A stretch of 64,000 bases of DNA from Chrysophaeum taylorii (lineage: Eukaryota > Sar > Pelagophyceae > Pelagomonadales > Pelagomonadaceae). This document shows, piece after piece, positions 28,151 to 39,397 of the stretch. Each line of letters opens with the position of its first letter. Position 1 is the first letter of the stretch. The stretch is taken from the NCBI GenBank assembly GCA_029834535.1, contig JAQMWT010000317.1:434001-498000 (forward strand). Direction: 5' to 3'. The notes under the pieces are model-generated. The model ran no database searches, was not told the origin of the DNA, and worked only from the letters and a program-made list of their open reading frames with translations. A program made the translations under genes and the position numbers.

Positions 28151-29140
28151 CTCCTCTTCGGGGGGCGTATTTTATTCTTAATCCACAACCCACTTTGAAA
28201 GGGCACGCGCGTAGCCCCGACGTGCAAAAAAAGGCAATAATGGACGATGTCGCGTGTCGACGCAGCCGCCCTGCGTCGGCGGCCCGCGTGGACTACTAGC
28301 TTCGTTCCAGAACCCGTGGTGTTGTCGGTCGGTCGTCGCCACGACCACACGTTTTCGATCGTCGCGACCACCACGTCGCACGGCGCTCGTTGCCGCTCGA
28401 ACGCGGCCCATACTGCTCATCATCTCACTTGGGCAGGCATTGAAGGTCATAAGTGCAGATGGATTCGCCGCCGCCGACTTTGGTAGCGAAGTGACCACCA
28501 GCAGGACGCCGCAGACGTCAACGTCGACCACCTCCATCGCGGTACTTGACGTTGAGTTCAAGCCCATGTTCAGGGCTCCATCGTCATCTTCTCGATCACA
28601 CCACGTCCTGCTTCAATCCGAACGCCCTCCGAATAAATAATAGTCTTGAAGCACGTTCACCTCGTCGCCGCTACGCAACTCTGCTCCGAGCACGGACGTT
28701 AGTAATTTGCGGCTCACCATATCCATGCCGGCCTTTCCGACGGCAAACCGCAGTCGACATTCAGCCTTGTCGAGCAGGTTTTTCCGCACCTAGCAATACT
28801 CCCTCGGGCCCTCGTCAAAGATCTCGACCGTTCTACCGACGCTAACTACTACTTTCTGGATCCCACCATAAACGAGTTCACGAAGGCAACAGGCGCATTT
28901 CCCCCATCTTCATCGGAGGTTTAATCCTGGCCGCGGGCTTCTTTGGCTTCTTTTTCTTCGGTGGGCTCTCGTCACGACCAAACGAAACAATTCCCACACA
29001 ATGAATACTTGTTTCCCTCGCGTAGTACGACGCGCTATTGTGGATCGGCACGGGGTGGAGCGTGTCCATCGTGAATATTATTATGCACTCAGCTGAGATC
29101 TTGATATCCTTCCGAGTGTCATATGAGAACTTGGGCTCAT
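28151..29140. other. Intergenic region with a possible orphan 3' exon
   Basis: It is mostly non-coding. On the plus strand, 28646-28923 reads as protein-like sequence (HLAILPRALVKDLD, ANYYFLDPTINEFT) ending in a TAA, with two stops in the middle that could lie in a short intron. I do not recognise the protein and cannot find its 5' part. A minus-strand frame at 28178-28567 is weaker. Confidence 0.35.
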
Positions 29141-29142
29141 CT

Positions 29143-29262
29143 TAACTACTAATCGACAGATGTTTGTCTGTTTGTTTGTCTGTTTGTCTGTCTGTTTGTC
29201 CTAACTACTAATCGACAGATGTTTGTCTGTTTGTCTGTTTGTCTGTTTGTCTTTAAATGTCG
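29143..29262 (+). repeat. TGTTTGTC microsatellite with duplicated leader
   Basis: Two copies of CTACTAATCGACAGATG each precede runs of TGTTTGTC. A related TTTG run after ATCGACAGGTG is at 35836-35890. These runs lie just before the GTCGACTGCTAAGAGGGG motif in both places, so they are part of one repeat structure. Confidence 0.8.
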
Positions 29263-29830
29263 ACTGCTAAGAGGGGGGGGTGTGTGTTGGGAGCATGAAG
29301 GATGTGGGTGGGTTTGTGGGGTATGAGTGTCTGTTTGTCCCTCGATTTAGGGTAAGGATCAGGTAGGCGCGAGAGTAAGGATCAGGTAGGCGCGAGAGCC
29401 AGACAGTGATCCTCCAAGCCGTCTACGGCGACCTCGCAGACTATTTCCACGACCCGCGGCGGCTCTTTCAGCGCGCCATTCTCACGCCCCGTCGAAACGA
29501 TGTTGTCGATGCTGACAACGCGCGCATGACCGCGGCCTTTTTTTCCCGAAGACGAGGCCACTGCAACGGTACCAGATACATGATCGATCGTGTCGTGTCA
29601 CCGAGGCTCCTCCAACCTGTATCCCTTAAGCCCCACCGACGCCAAACGATCAACAAGAGCCAGGGCCAGACGCCCCGCGAGGTCGGCGTCCTCTTGGCAA
29701 AGCCCGTCTTCTGCCACGTCCAGCTCTACGTGGCTCTCTGTCGATCGGCAACCCCGAGGATATCCTCTTCTGAGTCGACGACTCCACCCTACCCCACACG
29801 TGCTGCGCAATACCGATAAGCCCCCTCCCG
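29262..29830 (+). mobile_element. Helitron fragment, copy 1 (PIF1-type helicase C-terminus)
   Basis: The plus frame at 29406-29820 has QAVYGDLADYFHD, AILTPRRNDVVDADN, HCNGTRYMIDRVV and INKSQGQTPREVGVL followed by a PVFCHVQLYVALCR stretch. These are the last motifs of the PIF1-like helicase in Helitron Rep-Hel proteins. Compared with copies 2 and 3 it lacks about 130 bp in the middle. The Rep nuclease and the rest of the helicase are missing. It is preceded by the GTCGACTGCTAAGAGGGG block and followed by the GTGAACTTACTGG tandem array. Confidence 0.78.
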
Positions 29831-29844
29831 GCGTCTACACGCGC

Positions 29845-30200
29845 ACGGTAGGTGAACTTACTGGGACCAGGTGAACTTACTAGGGTTAGAGATTGGGACA
29901 AGGTAAACTAAGTGACCAGGTGAACTTACTGAGACCAAGTGAACTTACAGGGGTTTTTAGAGTGAACGCAAAGGCTAGCGGCGTGTACGGATAAAAGCGG
30001 CTTAGATTGGCGGAGGTGAGAGCGACGAGCTCGAAGGAGAGTGGGGTGAGTGGGTGTGAGGTGAGCACGAGTGGGTTTACGTCGAACTTACTGGGGTTAG
30101 AGATTGGGACTAGGTGAACTTACTGACCAGGTGAACTTACTGGGACCAGGTGAACTTACTGGGGTTAGAGATAGGTGAACTTACTGGCCTGCACTTGTCT
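29845..30200 (+). repeat. Tandem array of about 19-bp AGGTGAACTTACTGGGACC units, array 1
   Basis: Irregular repeats of AGGTGAACTTACTGG alternating with TTAGAGATTGGGAC. A middle block (about 29950-30075) carries AAAGCGGCTTAGATTGGCGG. The same arrangement recurs after helicase copies 2 and 3. Confidence 0.85.
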
Positions 30201-30204
30201 GTCT

Positions 30205-30895
30205 TTAAATGTCGACTACTAAGAGGGGGGTGTCTGTCCCTCGATTTAGGGTAAGGATCAGGTAGGCCCGAGAGTAAGGATCAGGTAGGCGCGAGAGCCA
30301 GACAGTGATCCTCGAAGCCGTCTACGGCGACCTCGCAGACTATTTCCACGAGCCGCGGCGGCTCTTTCAGCGCGCCATTCTCACGCCCCGTCGAAACGAT
30401 GTTGTCGATGCTGACAACGCGCGCATGACCGCGGCCTTTTTTTTCCCGGAGACGAGGCGTCGGAGTTCTTTTCGGCCGACTAGGTTGGGTCGGAAGACGA
30501 CGCCTCGCTCTTTACAGTCGAGTTTTCGACTCCCTGACAACCAACGGCATGCTGACTTTGATCGCGAGCTTAAAGTCTTCGCAACCTCGACCCGTCGCAC
30601 GGCCACTGCAACGGTACCAGATACATGATCGATCGTGTCGTTGTCACCGAGGCTCCTCCAACCTGTATCCCTTAAGGCCCGCCGACGCCAAACGATCACC
30701 AAGAGCCAGGGCCAGACGCCCCGCGAGGTCGGCGTCCTCTTGGCGAAGCCCGTCTTCTGCCACGTCCAGCTCTACGTGGCTCTCTGTCGATCGGCAACCC
30801 CGAGGATATCCTCTTCTGAGTCGACGACTCCACCCTACCCCACACGTGCTGCGCAATACCGATAAGCCCCCTCCCGGCGTCTACACGCGCACTAT
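30205..30895 (+). mobile_element. Helitron fragment, copy 2 (PIF1-type helicase C-terminus)
   Basis: It is nearly identical to copy 1 outside copy 1's internal gap. It begins with the GTCGACTACTAAGAGGGG block, then CCTCGATTTAGGGTAAGG, then the helicase-like frame with LADYFHEPRRLF, AILTPRRNDVV and TKSQGQTPREVGVLLAKPVF. It reads in more than one frame and is not functional. Its end, GGCGTCTACACGCGCAC, runs into array 2. Confidence 0.75.
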
Positions 30896-31245
30896 AGGTT
30901 AACTTGCTGGGACCAGGTGAACTTACTGGAACCAGGTGAACTTACTGAGGTTAGAGATTGGGACTAGGTGAACTTAGTGACCAGGTGAACTTACTGAGAC
31001 CAAGTGTGAACTTACTGGGGCTTTTAGAGTAAACTCAAAGCTTAGCGGCGTGTGCGGATCAAAGCAGCTTGGATTGGCGGGGGTGAGAGCGACGAGCTCG
31101 CAGGAGAGTGGGGTGAGTGTGGGTTTACGCCGAACTTACTGGGGTTAGAGATTGGGTTTACACCGAATTTGCTGGGGTTAGAGATTGGGACTAGGTGAAC
31201 TTGCTGGGGTTAGAGATTGGGACTAGGTGAACTTACTGGCCTGCA
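30895..31245 (+). repeat. Tandem array of AGGTGAACTTACTGG units, array 2
   Basis: The same unit and order as arrays 1 and 3, including the AAAGCAGCTTGGATTGGCGG block near 31063. Confidence 0.85.
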
Positions 31246-31498
31246 CTTGTTGTCTTTAAATGTCGACTGCTAAGAGGGGGGTGTGTGTGGGGAGCATGAA
31301 GGATGTGGGTGGGTTTGTGGGGTATGAGGGATGTGCGTGACGGGCGGAGATAAGTACGCGGGACCTAGTCGGGGTCATCGCCGAGGCGTGGGGCAGGCGA
31401 AGAGAGGACGGGCCCCGCCCGTAGGTCGTACGCATGCTGCCGCCGGACGTATGTGCGACGAAGGGTGACGTCCTGCTGGGATCGGGCGGCCTGGGCTC
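31246..31498 (+). repeat. Left-end block of the Helitron-type repeat, second copy at 35892
   Basis: About 245 bp from CTTTAAATGTCGACTGC to GATCGGGCGGCCTGGG are almost identical to 35892-36133 (only a few differences), so these copies are recent. Here the block is cut off and continues into unrelated sequence at about 31495. Confidence 0.8.
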
Positions 31499-31989
31499 AT
31501 TGTCGGTCGATTGCAGCGCCCAAAGAAAAGATAATTCAACATCAACTTCTTCTCGTCATCATAGCAGCGGAAAATAATAAAATATACACGGAACATAATA
31601 GGATCCAAAGGATAATATTTCAACATCAACTTCTCGGAGGATTTTATGTCCGGATCCCAACGAGCTGCCAGATGGGTCACCCCGAGCACAAGAAAGTTGC
31701 CACCATTGTCGAAGTCATGAGGACACTTTGCCAACCCACGACGCGTTATATTTGCCGAAATCCTCGTGCTGACGCCGAGGTTCTGGACCTGGAGGGGTTG
31801 GCGGTGCCGCTGAGGAAGTCGGTGGTCACTTGACGTCGTCTTTCGCAGGTGGTCGCCAGAAGCCGAAAAGGAAGGAACCGACCCCGGCGACCACCTAGCT
31901 GCAGAAGACGGTGGGATTAATGTCGATGACGATTTTGTGACTAAGCTCCGCGCCCTTCCGGTATCTCCGGATAGCACACGCTACCTTCT

Positions 31990-34290
31990 TGACCAAGAGC
32001 AAGCTCGCCTATCGATTACGTTTCGAACAGCGCTTTGTGGATCCGCTTCAACGTGAAGTGGAGTCTCTGTTGTTGAAGCGAGCACGTCTGGGCGACGAAC
32101 AAAACGGGTTTTACAACCACCCGCAACCCTCGGAGGTGCCAGCTTTCCACCCTGGGTTGATAAAATTCGGATCGTCTCTGGAGTGGTTGGCGCGTTTGTT
32201 GTATCGGGGTGGCCTCACGACACCGGCTGATTGAGGCGCTCATGAATTCGCCAAGCTCAAATGCGTTTTGGCGCCAGTTCCCCTGTCTTCGGATCCAGCC
32301 ATGCTGCAAATGCCAAATCAATCACCTCTATTGCCACGGACAGCACACGTTTCGCGTGGGTCGAGGGCTCCATCGTATGGGCCAGCGCAAATGACGTTCA
32401 ACTTACTGGGGTTGGTCCGCTTCCTGGCTTCGCTGTTCCATCAGATCGAACTGCTGTCGATCTTGCGCTCGCTGTTGGTCGGCGGGCCCCTGATATTATC
32501 AAGTTGCAGCGGGTGTGCCACGAGAACGAGGTCTGGTGGTCCACGTCCTTCCTCGCGGCGGACGGATATACTTACCATGACGCATGTATTCCTCCTTCAG
32601 CGGTGGACCGTGCTTGGTTTGTCGCGCGCTTGAAGACATTACTCCATAATGATGCTGCCGGCCATGTTGGGTCCGAATTTCGGGCCGATGGCGGCATGGC
32701 AGGTATCATCCGTGGTGACGTTGCCTTGTGCATGTTTGACGGCCACCTGCGAATAGTTGAGGTGCAAGACACAGATGGTGATAACGCGCTTGTCTGTGAA
32801 TTTTAATCCCCGACATACATACCACCGCGAGCTGCATCCAGGTACAGTTGACTGTAAACTAGAAGGGGCTTGGTATGAGGGTCGTATCCACGGCGTCACG
32901 GGCCGCGGCAGAAACACCCGCATCCTTTTTTTCGCTGGCGGTGACCAGCACAATCTGACCCCGAAGGCTGTGCGACCGTTTCGTGTGTTTCCCTATGATT
33001 TGTCACTTGACTGGGATCCTGCAGCATGCTTTGTACCGAAAGCCACGGCCGTTACGATCTCTTGCGTCGGTTTGCGTCGCCTTCCCGTGAAACGCCGCCG
33101 CCCCGCCGGCGAGTTTCATCGGGAACCTTTCTCTTTGCCGTTTAGTCCCGCTGAAATGCGTAACGAAATTACTTGTTTCCATACCCGCCGCAGCACATCC
33201 AACCCTGCATTCCACTCTCCCCCGGACCTTGGTTCGGGAACCTACTGCGACTGTCGCCGCCCGGTTTCCTACGTGGGCCATGCCTCGTTCTACACGGGAT
33301 GGCAGCGGTGCTAGACCGCCCATCGACCATCTCTACGTGGCCAGCGATGGATCCGTGTCCAAAGGTGAGAACAGAGCTGCTGTGGCCATTTTTGATCTTG
33401 TCGTCCCACGCCTCAACACTTTCGCTTTGCGGGTCGCTCCCGGTCCTGGAACTCTATCTGCGTATCGTGCTGAGGTCATGGGCATCTATGCCGCACAAGC
33501 TGCACTTTGGTCCTTTCGTGATGTACTCCCTCGGTTACCCGTGAAAGCTGTCATCGACAATAAAGCGCTGTGCTCGTATATTCTGGCCTCTAGCAGCGCG
33601 TGCCAGTTACATTTAGCGATATTTGGGATGAGATTGCGCACTTCACTCCACGCTTAAAGGCACATTTTGGTTCATTTGACCTCGCGTGGGAGCGTGGCTC
33701 CCCGGAACGTCGCAAATCTTCTCCCCAGTTTACCTTTGTCAAGTCCCTCCAACATCTCGCTGATGGCCTTGCGGCCCGTGGCCGGTGTGGAGCGGGTGCG
33801 GATGTCCTTCTTGCACACGTTTCTGCCATGGCCGACGTTGGTTCGTCACCTTCCAGCGGCGCCGTCTGTTTGATGCACATTGCTGACGCAGCTTGGCATT
33901 GCACGCCTTCGTGCTTGTGAGCCTGCGGATGTCCATCCTCTCACTTTGCTCTTCCGGACATCCTTTGTCGGCACGTGCAAGTCATTCATAACTAGTGCCG
34001 TGCAGGTTAAGTTCCTCATGTCGCAATTAGCCACCCGACAGCGGTCTACTGCTTGGGTATTTGTTGTCTCTAATCACACGTGTCGCTGTTGTCGCCGCCC
34101 TGGTTCTTCCGAGTCGCTTCACCGTCTTTTGACTACATGCCCACATCCCACTTTGACGACGGCGAGACAGAGTTATGTGGCTACTCTGTTGCTCCATCCG
34201 CCCGCCTGTACTCGCCGGCTTGACTTTGCAGGACTGGTTGACTTCACGTCTCTCTGCTTCTCACACTTCCCTTGCACTTGATCTATGACC
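31990..34290 (+). mobile_element. LINE fragment with RNase H domain and CCHC-type knuckle
   Basis: It reads in several plus-strand frames, so it is decayed. At 33229-33657 there is an RNase H-like segment: LYVASDGSVSKG (first Asp), AYRAEVMGIYAAQ (Glu) and VKAVIDNKALC (Asp). Downstream at about 34080-34145, TCRCCRRPGSSESLHRLLTTC matches the C-x-x-C...H...C knuckle that follows RNase H in I/Tad-like LINEs. Upstream at 32840-32990, VDCKLEGAWYEGRI is Tudor/agenet-like. No reverse transcriptase core remains that I can see. The 5' limit is uncertain. Confidence 0.55.
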
Positions 34291-34309
34291 ACGACGTTCG
34301 TTTGTCCTT

Positions 34310-35268
34310 CCCGTTGTAGATGGCACCGATGCTGCTTATGACTTCGTGCGCGGTCGTTTGCGGGCGGCGCTTATTGACATCCTTGTTGCTTTTGCCAGCT
34401 CGGGTATGGAAGTCCACACGGGCGACCTCCAAGCAGGGGAAGAGTCGAAATCCGAGATACTGTTTATCGCCAAGCCAGGCATTCTCTACAATGATCCGAC
34501 AACCTACGATGGCGCCGACCTCTCCGACTTAGGCGAGGTGACGGCCGTCATGTCCCCGTGGTCGCGACATTCAGATACATGGGCTCTATGCTCTCTCGCA
34601 ACTGCAGCGATTCTGAGGACGTTGACTCTCGTCTAAAAAAGGCGGCAAAGGCTTTCGGTGCGCTCCGTCACTACGTTATTGCCTCGAAATACGTCTCTGC
34701 CCGAGCCAAGCGAACTGTCTACGTCGGTCTTATCCTCGCCATCCTCCTTCACGGCGCGGAATCAAGGTACCTAACCGAGGTTGTCTACAGTCGTCTACGA
34801 TGCTTTCACGCACAATGCGCACGCGCCTTGTACCGCGCTACACGTCGCCAGACCTGGCAACACCATATCAAAACGTCAACCCTCTTGCCGGCGCCTCGGC
34901 TTGGAGACTATCGACATTTACATCTCGCGCCGACAACTTCGCTGGGCAGGCCATGTTGCCCGCATGCCCTGGCATCGCATCCCTCGGAAAATGCTCACCT
35001 CCTGGTGCGCCTCCAAACGTCCCCGCGGGTCCCCACAGTTCACGTACGGCCGTGGTCTCAACAAGGCACTCCGCAGATTCGAAATCCTGACAACGACCTG
35101 GTACTCCCTCGCTCAAAACCATGACAACTGGCGACAACAGCTCAACTCGTCCTAAATCCCCCTTCTACACCCCCCGTCTCGTCGCCCAGTGACCCTACTC
35201 CCACGCGCCATGGCGCTGAGATTAGCCTACGCCCGTTGCATTGGGCTGGCCTTTAGTTAGTTAGTTAG
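34310..35268 (+). mobile_element. LINE 3' fragment, relative of the element at 54.5-57.7 kb
   Basis: Plus-strand frames encode the C-terminal part of the LINE protein: FIAKPGILYNDP, FRYMGSMLSRNC, KAAKAFGALRHYV, VSARAKRTVYVGLILAILLHGAES and RRQLRWAGHVARMP. Each has a close counterpart in the 54.5-kb LINE, but with many substitutions, so it is a distinct, older lineage. It is 5'-truncated, reads in two or three frames, and ends with TTTAGTTAGTTAGTTAG, the same type of tail. Confidence 0.8.
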
Positions 35269-35840
35269 CACATGCGGATGTTCCGCAGGCCTTCGTTCAA
35301 TCGGCGCTTGATCGCCCCGTTTGGATCAATTTTCGTCCAGGATCTCATGTCTCTTCAAACCTGATTCAACAAATACTGAAGAATCACCCGGAGTGTAAGT
35401 TAGGACTACAACTCGTCAAGGCTCTCTATGGTTTTATTTAACAATCTGTTTTACCGTGGAACGTCTCGCTTATTGGCTTGGGTTAATATTGCATTTTTAC
35501 GATAAAACGAGTTTGGACGTTCGCAAGTCGATACCTGTCTTTACATTCACTGGAATAGGCTAGCTGCTGAATGGACTCTTCTCTCCGTATCTGTCGATGA
35601 TCTTGATCACAGGCACCAATACCGCTAAGATCTCTTCTCTTCGCAACCATATTGAAAAGAAATATGGCAAAGGTACTTGGCATGACAAAATTCGATCATT
35701 TCTTGGCATAGATGTTCATTATAACGTACCCGCTGGACATCTTACCATGAATGTCGCCGCAAAAATCAACAAGATACTTTCTGAACATAAGCGTAGCATT
35801 CGAGGAAAATCAACAAGATACTTTCCTCACTACTAATCGA
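35269..35840 (+). mobile_element. Ty1/copia retrotransposon fossil, 5' piece (RT region)
   Basis: Remnant of the reverse transcriptase of a Ty1/copia element, recognisable from segments resembling the LYG motif region and the later FLGIDVHY region. It is broken, with several breaks, and only part of pol remains. It is interrupted on its right side by a Helitron-type insertion (35841-37166) and continues at 37167. Confidence 0.7.
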
Positions 35841-37166
35841 CAGGTGTTTGTTTGTTTGTTTGTTTGTTTGTTTGTTTGTTTGTTTGTTTGTCTTTAAATG
35901 TCGACTGCTAAGAGGGGGGTGTGTGTGGGGAGCATGAAGGATGTGGGTGGGTTTGTGGGGTAGGAGGGATGTGCCTGACGGGCGGAGATAAGTACGCGGG
36001 ACCTAGTCGGGGTCATCGCCGAGTCGTGGGGCAGGCGAAGAGAGGACGGGCCCCGCCCGTAGGTCGTACGCATGCTGCCGCCGGACGTATGTGCGACGAA
36101 GGGTGACGTCCTGCTGGGATCGGGCGGCCTGGGTGGTGTTCCCCGAGGCGGCGACATGGGTGAGGGCGGTGAGGGCACAGCGAGCCCTGCTTGTCCCCCG
36201 ATTTAGGGTAAGGATCAGGTAGGCGCGTGAGCCAGACAGTGATCCTCGAAGCCGTCTACGGCGACCTCGCAGACTATTTCCACGACCCGCGGCGGCTCTT
36301 TCAGCGCGCCATTCTCACGCCCCGTCGAAACGATGTTGTCGATGCTGACAACGCGCGCATGACCGCGGCCTTTTTTTCCCGGAGACGAGGCGTCGGAGTT
36401 CTTTTCGGCCGACTAGGTTGGGTCGGAAGCCGACGCCTCGCTCTTTACAGTCGAGTTTTCAACTCCCTGACAACCAACGGGATGCTGACTTTGACCGCGA
36501 GCTTAAAGTCTTCGCAACCTAGGCCCGTCGCACGGCCACTGCAACGGTACCAGATACATGATTGATCGTGTCGTTGTCACCGAGGCTCCTCCAACCTGTA
36601 TCCCTTAAGGCCCGCCTACGCCAAACGATCAACAAGAGCCAGGGCCAGACGCCCCGCGAGGTCCGCGTCCTCTCGCCCATAAGCCCGTCTTCTGTCACGT
36701 CCAGCTCTACGTGGCTCTCTGTCGATCGGCAACCCCGAGAATATGCTCTTCTGAGTCGACGACTCCACCCTACCCCACACGTGCTCCGCAATACCGATAA
36801 GCCCCCTCCCGGCGTCTACACGCGCACTGTAGGTGAACTTACTGGGACCAGGTGAACTTACTGGGGTTTGAGATTGGGACTAGGTGAATGTAGTGACCAG
36901 GTGAACTTACTGGGACCAGGTGAACTTACTGGGGGTTTTAGAGTAAACTCAAAGGTTAGCGGGGTGTGCGGATCAAAGCAGCTTAGATTCGCGGAGGCGA
37001 CAGCGACGAGCTCGAAGGAGTGGGTGTGAGCACGAGTGGGTTTACGCCGAACTTACTGGGGTTAGAGATTTGGACTATGTGAACTTACTGACCAGGTGAA
37101 CTTACTGGGACCAGGTGAACTTACTGGGGTTAGAGATTTGGACTAGGTGAACTTACTGGCCTACAC
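35836..37166 (+). mobile_element. Helitron-type insertion within the copia fossil, with helicase copy 3
   Basis: In order: TTTG microsatellite (35841-35890), the GTCGACTGCTAAGAGGGG block (35897-36135, near-identical to 31253), CCCGATTTAGGGTAAGG, helicase fragment (36227-36790; VYGDLADYFHDPRR, AILTPRRNDVV, NKSQGQTPREVRVL), then tandem array 3 (36828-37165). It separates two pieces of one copia reading direction. A short similarity (AGCGTAGCATTCGAGG before, AGCGTAACATTCGAGG after) flanks it, either a duplication of host sequence or related sequence. It is the most complete unit of this repeat in the window. Confidence 0.72.
36828..37165 (+). repeat. Tandem array of AGGTGAACTTACTGG units, array 3
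   Basis: The same structure as arrays 1 and 2, with GTAAACTCAAAGGTTAGCGG and AAAGCAGCTTAGATTCGCGG in its middle. Confidence 0.85.
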
Positions 37167-38100
37167 TTGTCTGACTATAAGCGTAACATTCGAGGTCCAG
37201 ACGTACCTCATTCGGAAATGCTTCTTGCTAAACCTTCAGCAAAGTTAATAGCCGACATTGCTCCTTTGGAAATTCGTCGCAAACACTTTCCGCATTACTG
37301 TGGCACTAGCATCTGCATATCCGTTACATGTCGCCCCGACATTGCGACTTTATGCAGTACATGTTGCAATACATGCTGCAATGGTATGCACAACTCCGAG
37401 CAAACTCATCTGTTGCATCTATACGTGTTGTTACGTTACTTGAAAGGCACCCCGAACAGGACTTTTGATTACTCATCTGATAGCCCGTCGATCACGCTGC
37501 TTATTCCGCATTTGATCAGCACTTATCCTGAGCTGCATCATCTTAGCTCTCCTATTCTCCCTTTTGCTGATGCCAGTTTTGCTGATACATCAGGCCCTAA
37601 ACTACTCGCACGCTCTGGAGCTTGTTTTTTTGTTTTTGGCGGTCTCGTATTTTGGTTGAGTAAACGCAAGACTTTAACAGCCAAAAGCACTATGGACGCA
37701 GAAATAATCGCCGCCAGCGCAGCCGCTGACGAATCTAGTTGGCTCTACAAAATGTCTTCTTCTCATCCTTTCTTATTTGCATGTAAAAAAGCACACACGC
37801 TATTCCTCTTTAAATGGATATCGCAAGCGCACTTCATGTGCCTAATCACCCCAAAGTTAGCGTTCCTTCACGTCATATTAACCTACCGAATTTCGCATTC
37901 GTGACTATGTGGAAAATTGTGTGATCCGTCCACTATGGTGTCCTGCGCACTATCTAATCGCAGATCACCTCTCCAAGTTACTTACTCGCAATCTTTTCCA
38001 CAAGTTCAAACGCGCCTATGGTGTTCACTCTACTTCTTCTTCACCACCCTCTCACCAAGTAAAGTTCTTAGACCACCTTTCTCCTTATTGATCCATCTAG
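37167..38100 (+). mobile_element. Ty1/copia retrotransposon fossil, 3' piece (end of RT and RNase H)
   Basis: It carries the conserved copia tail: a TCRPDIATL-like segment, LLRYLKGTPNRTFDY, the RNase H region with FADASFADTSG and LVFWLSKRKT, then WCPAHYLIADHLSKL. It is broken, with a few breaks, and no intact pol remains. Long terminal repeats could not be identified; a right LTR might lie within 38100-38340. Moderate divergence suggests an old but not ancient copy; the Helitron insertion is younger. Confidence 0.78.
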
Positions 38101-38377
38101 AATGAGTTTCTCGTTCTTGTTGATGACAAGATCCTTCATCTTTAGTTTGATCCAGATCTTCTCTCCCTGAGATCCGATCTGTGAGGGCGTAGGGGCTATT
38201 CACTTCACACAAATATCAGAAAAACAAAATCGCGTGTCTCATCATCACCGTGCTGTCCTTATGATGTGTCGTTAGAGACAGGGCGTAAAGGGCAACACTA
38301 CCACTGTCATTCTCTCTACCAGGAGGCATAGTGATTTTCACTGTTTTCTAGAGGGGGCGAGGCGGCTACTACTACTA

Positions 38378-39397
38378 CTAAAAAAATTGGTGTGAAGAAG
38401 AAGATGCATGGGGGGAGGCGGCGGCGGCAAAGGCCCGCGCAGCCCGCTTCGCGTCAGCGGGGGAGGGGCGGACCTGGATGGCGATTTTGCCAACGACGCG
38501 GCCCGTGTGACTGAGGGTGAGGGCCTTCGGGAGGTCGTCGAGGTCGAAGATGGCCTGGATGGGGACAGAGAGTTCGTTGGCCTCGCAGAGTGCCTTGAGC
38601 TCGTCGAGGTCGTTGGAGTCGTCGCAAGTGGCGCAGATAAAGTGGGTGTTAAAGGGGGGGCGATGGTCGTCGCCCAGGTCAGAGGACGTGACGATCGAGA
38701 CGAAGTGGCCGTCGGGCCTGAGACACTTGGAGGCTTTGTCGAGGGTGCCCGGCTCGCCGACGGTGTCTAGGACGAAGTCGAGGTCGAGGTCGAGGTCGTC
38801 CCAGCAGTCGTGGGTTTGATAATTGATAGGGACCGCGCCCAGGCTCCGGAGGAGGTCGATATTTTTGGAGGAGCATGTCGCGTAGACCTTGGAGGCACCA
38901 AAGGCGCGCGCAATCTGGACGGCGCAGACGCCGACGCCGCCCGAGCCGCCGAGGACCAGGGCCACGTTTCCCGGCATAAGCATGCCTCGGCGGACCGCCT
39001 GGAGGGCCGTGAGGCCAACGAGGGGCAAGGCCCCCGCCTCGTCGAAGGTGAGATTGGTGGGGCGGAAGCCCACGCGACACTCGGCGGCCGAAACGAATTC
39101 GCTCCACGCGCCCATCGTCCTGTGCCTGAGGTCGCCCGCAACGCACCACACCTCGTCGCCCACGCGGAACCGCGTCACGCGGGAGCCGACGCCCGCGACC
39201 ACGCCGGCCACGTCCATGCCAGGGACTATTGGCAGCGACGCGCTCGAGGCACCAGCGCAGAGCTCGCGATCGACTGCGCCAACCGACGAGGTGCACACGG
39301 CGATAAGCACCTCGTCCTCGTTGATTGCCGGGATCTCGGCGTCGTTCACGTGCAGTGGGGACCACGCCGAAACCACGGCGGCGCGCATCCGAGTCAT
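38378..39397 (-). CDS. Zinc-free MDR oxidoreductase (quinone oxidoreductase-like)
   Basis: A 339-residue medium-chain dehydrogenase/reductase from ATG 39397. The GroES-like N-terminal domain includes PGMDVAGVVAGVG, and the Rossmann fold has GGSGGVG at 150-156 instead of the zinc-ADH form. The structural-zinc Cys cluster is absent, as in quinone oxidoreductases. It should use NADPH to reduce quinones or alkenals. The C-terminal 30 residues (Ala/Ser/His-rich, ending HQFF) extend beyond the usual domain. It is single-exon and lies between the copia fossil and the TOG/CAP-Gly gene. Confidence 0.88.
   Translation of the reverse strand: MTRMRAAVVSAWSPLHVNDAEIPAINEDEVLIAVCTSSVGAVDRELCAGASSASLPIVPGMDVAGVVAGVGSRVTRFRVGDEVWCVAGDLRHRTMGAWSEFVSAAECRVGFRPTNLTFDEAGALPLVGLTALQAVRRGMLMPGNVALVLGGSGGVGVCAVQIARAFGASKVYATCSSKNIDLLRSLGAVPINYQTHDCWDDLDLDLDFVLDTVGEPGTLDKASKCLRPDGHFVSIVTSSDLGDDHRPPFNTHFICATCDDSNDLDELKALCEANELSVPIQAIFDLDDLPKALTLSHTGRVVGKIAIQVRPSPADAKRAARAFAAAASPHASSSSHQFF

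Noticed and set aside
29845-31245. CRISPR-like array
   Set aside because: Repeats are irregular, spacers are repeat-derived and not unique, and the sequence is eukaryotic and flanks Helitron fragments.
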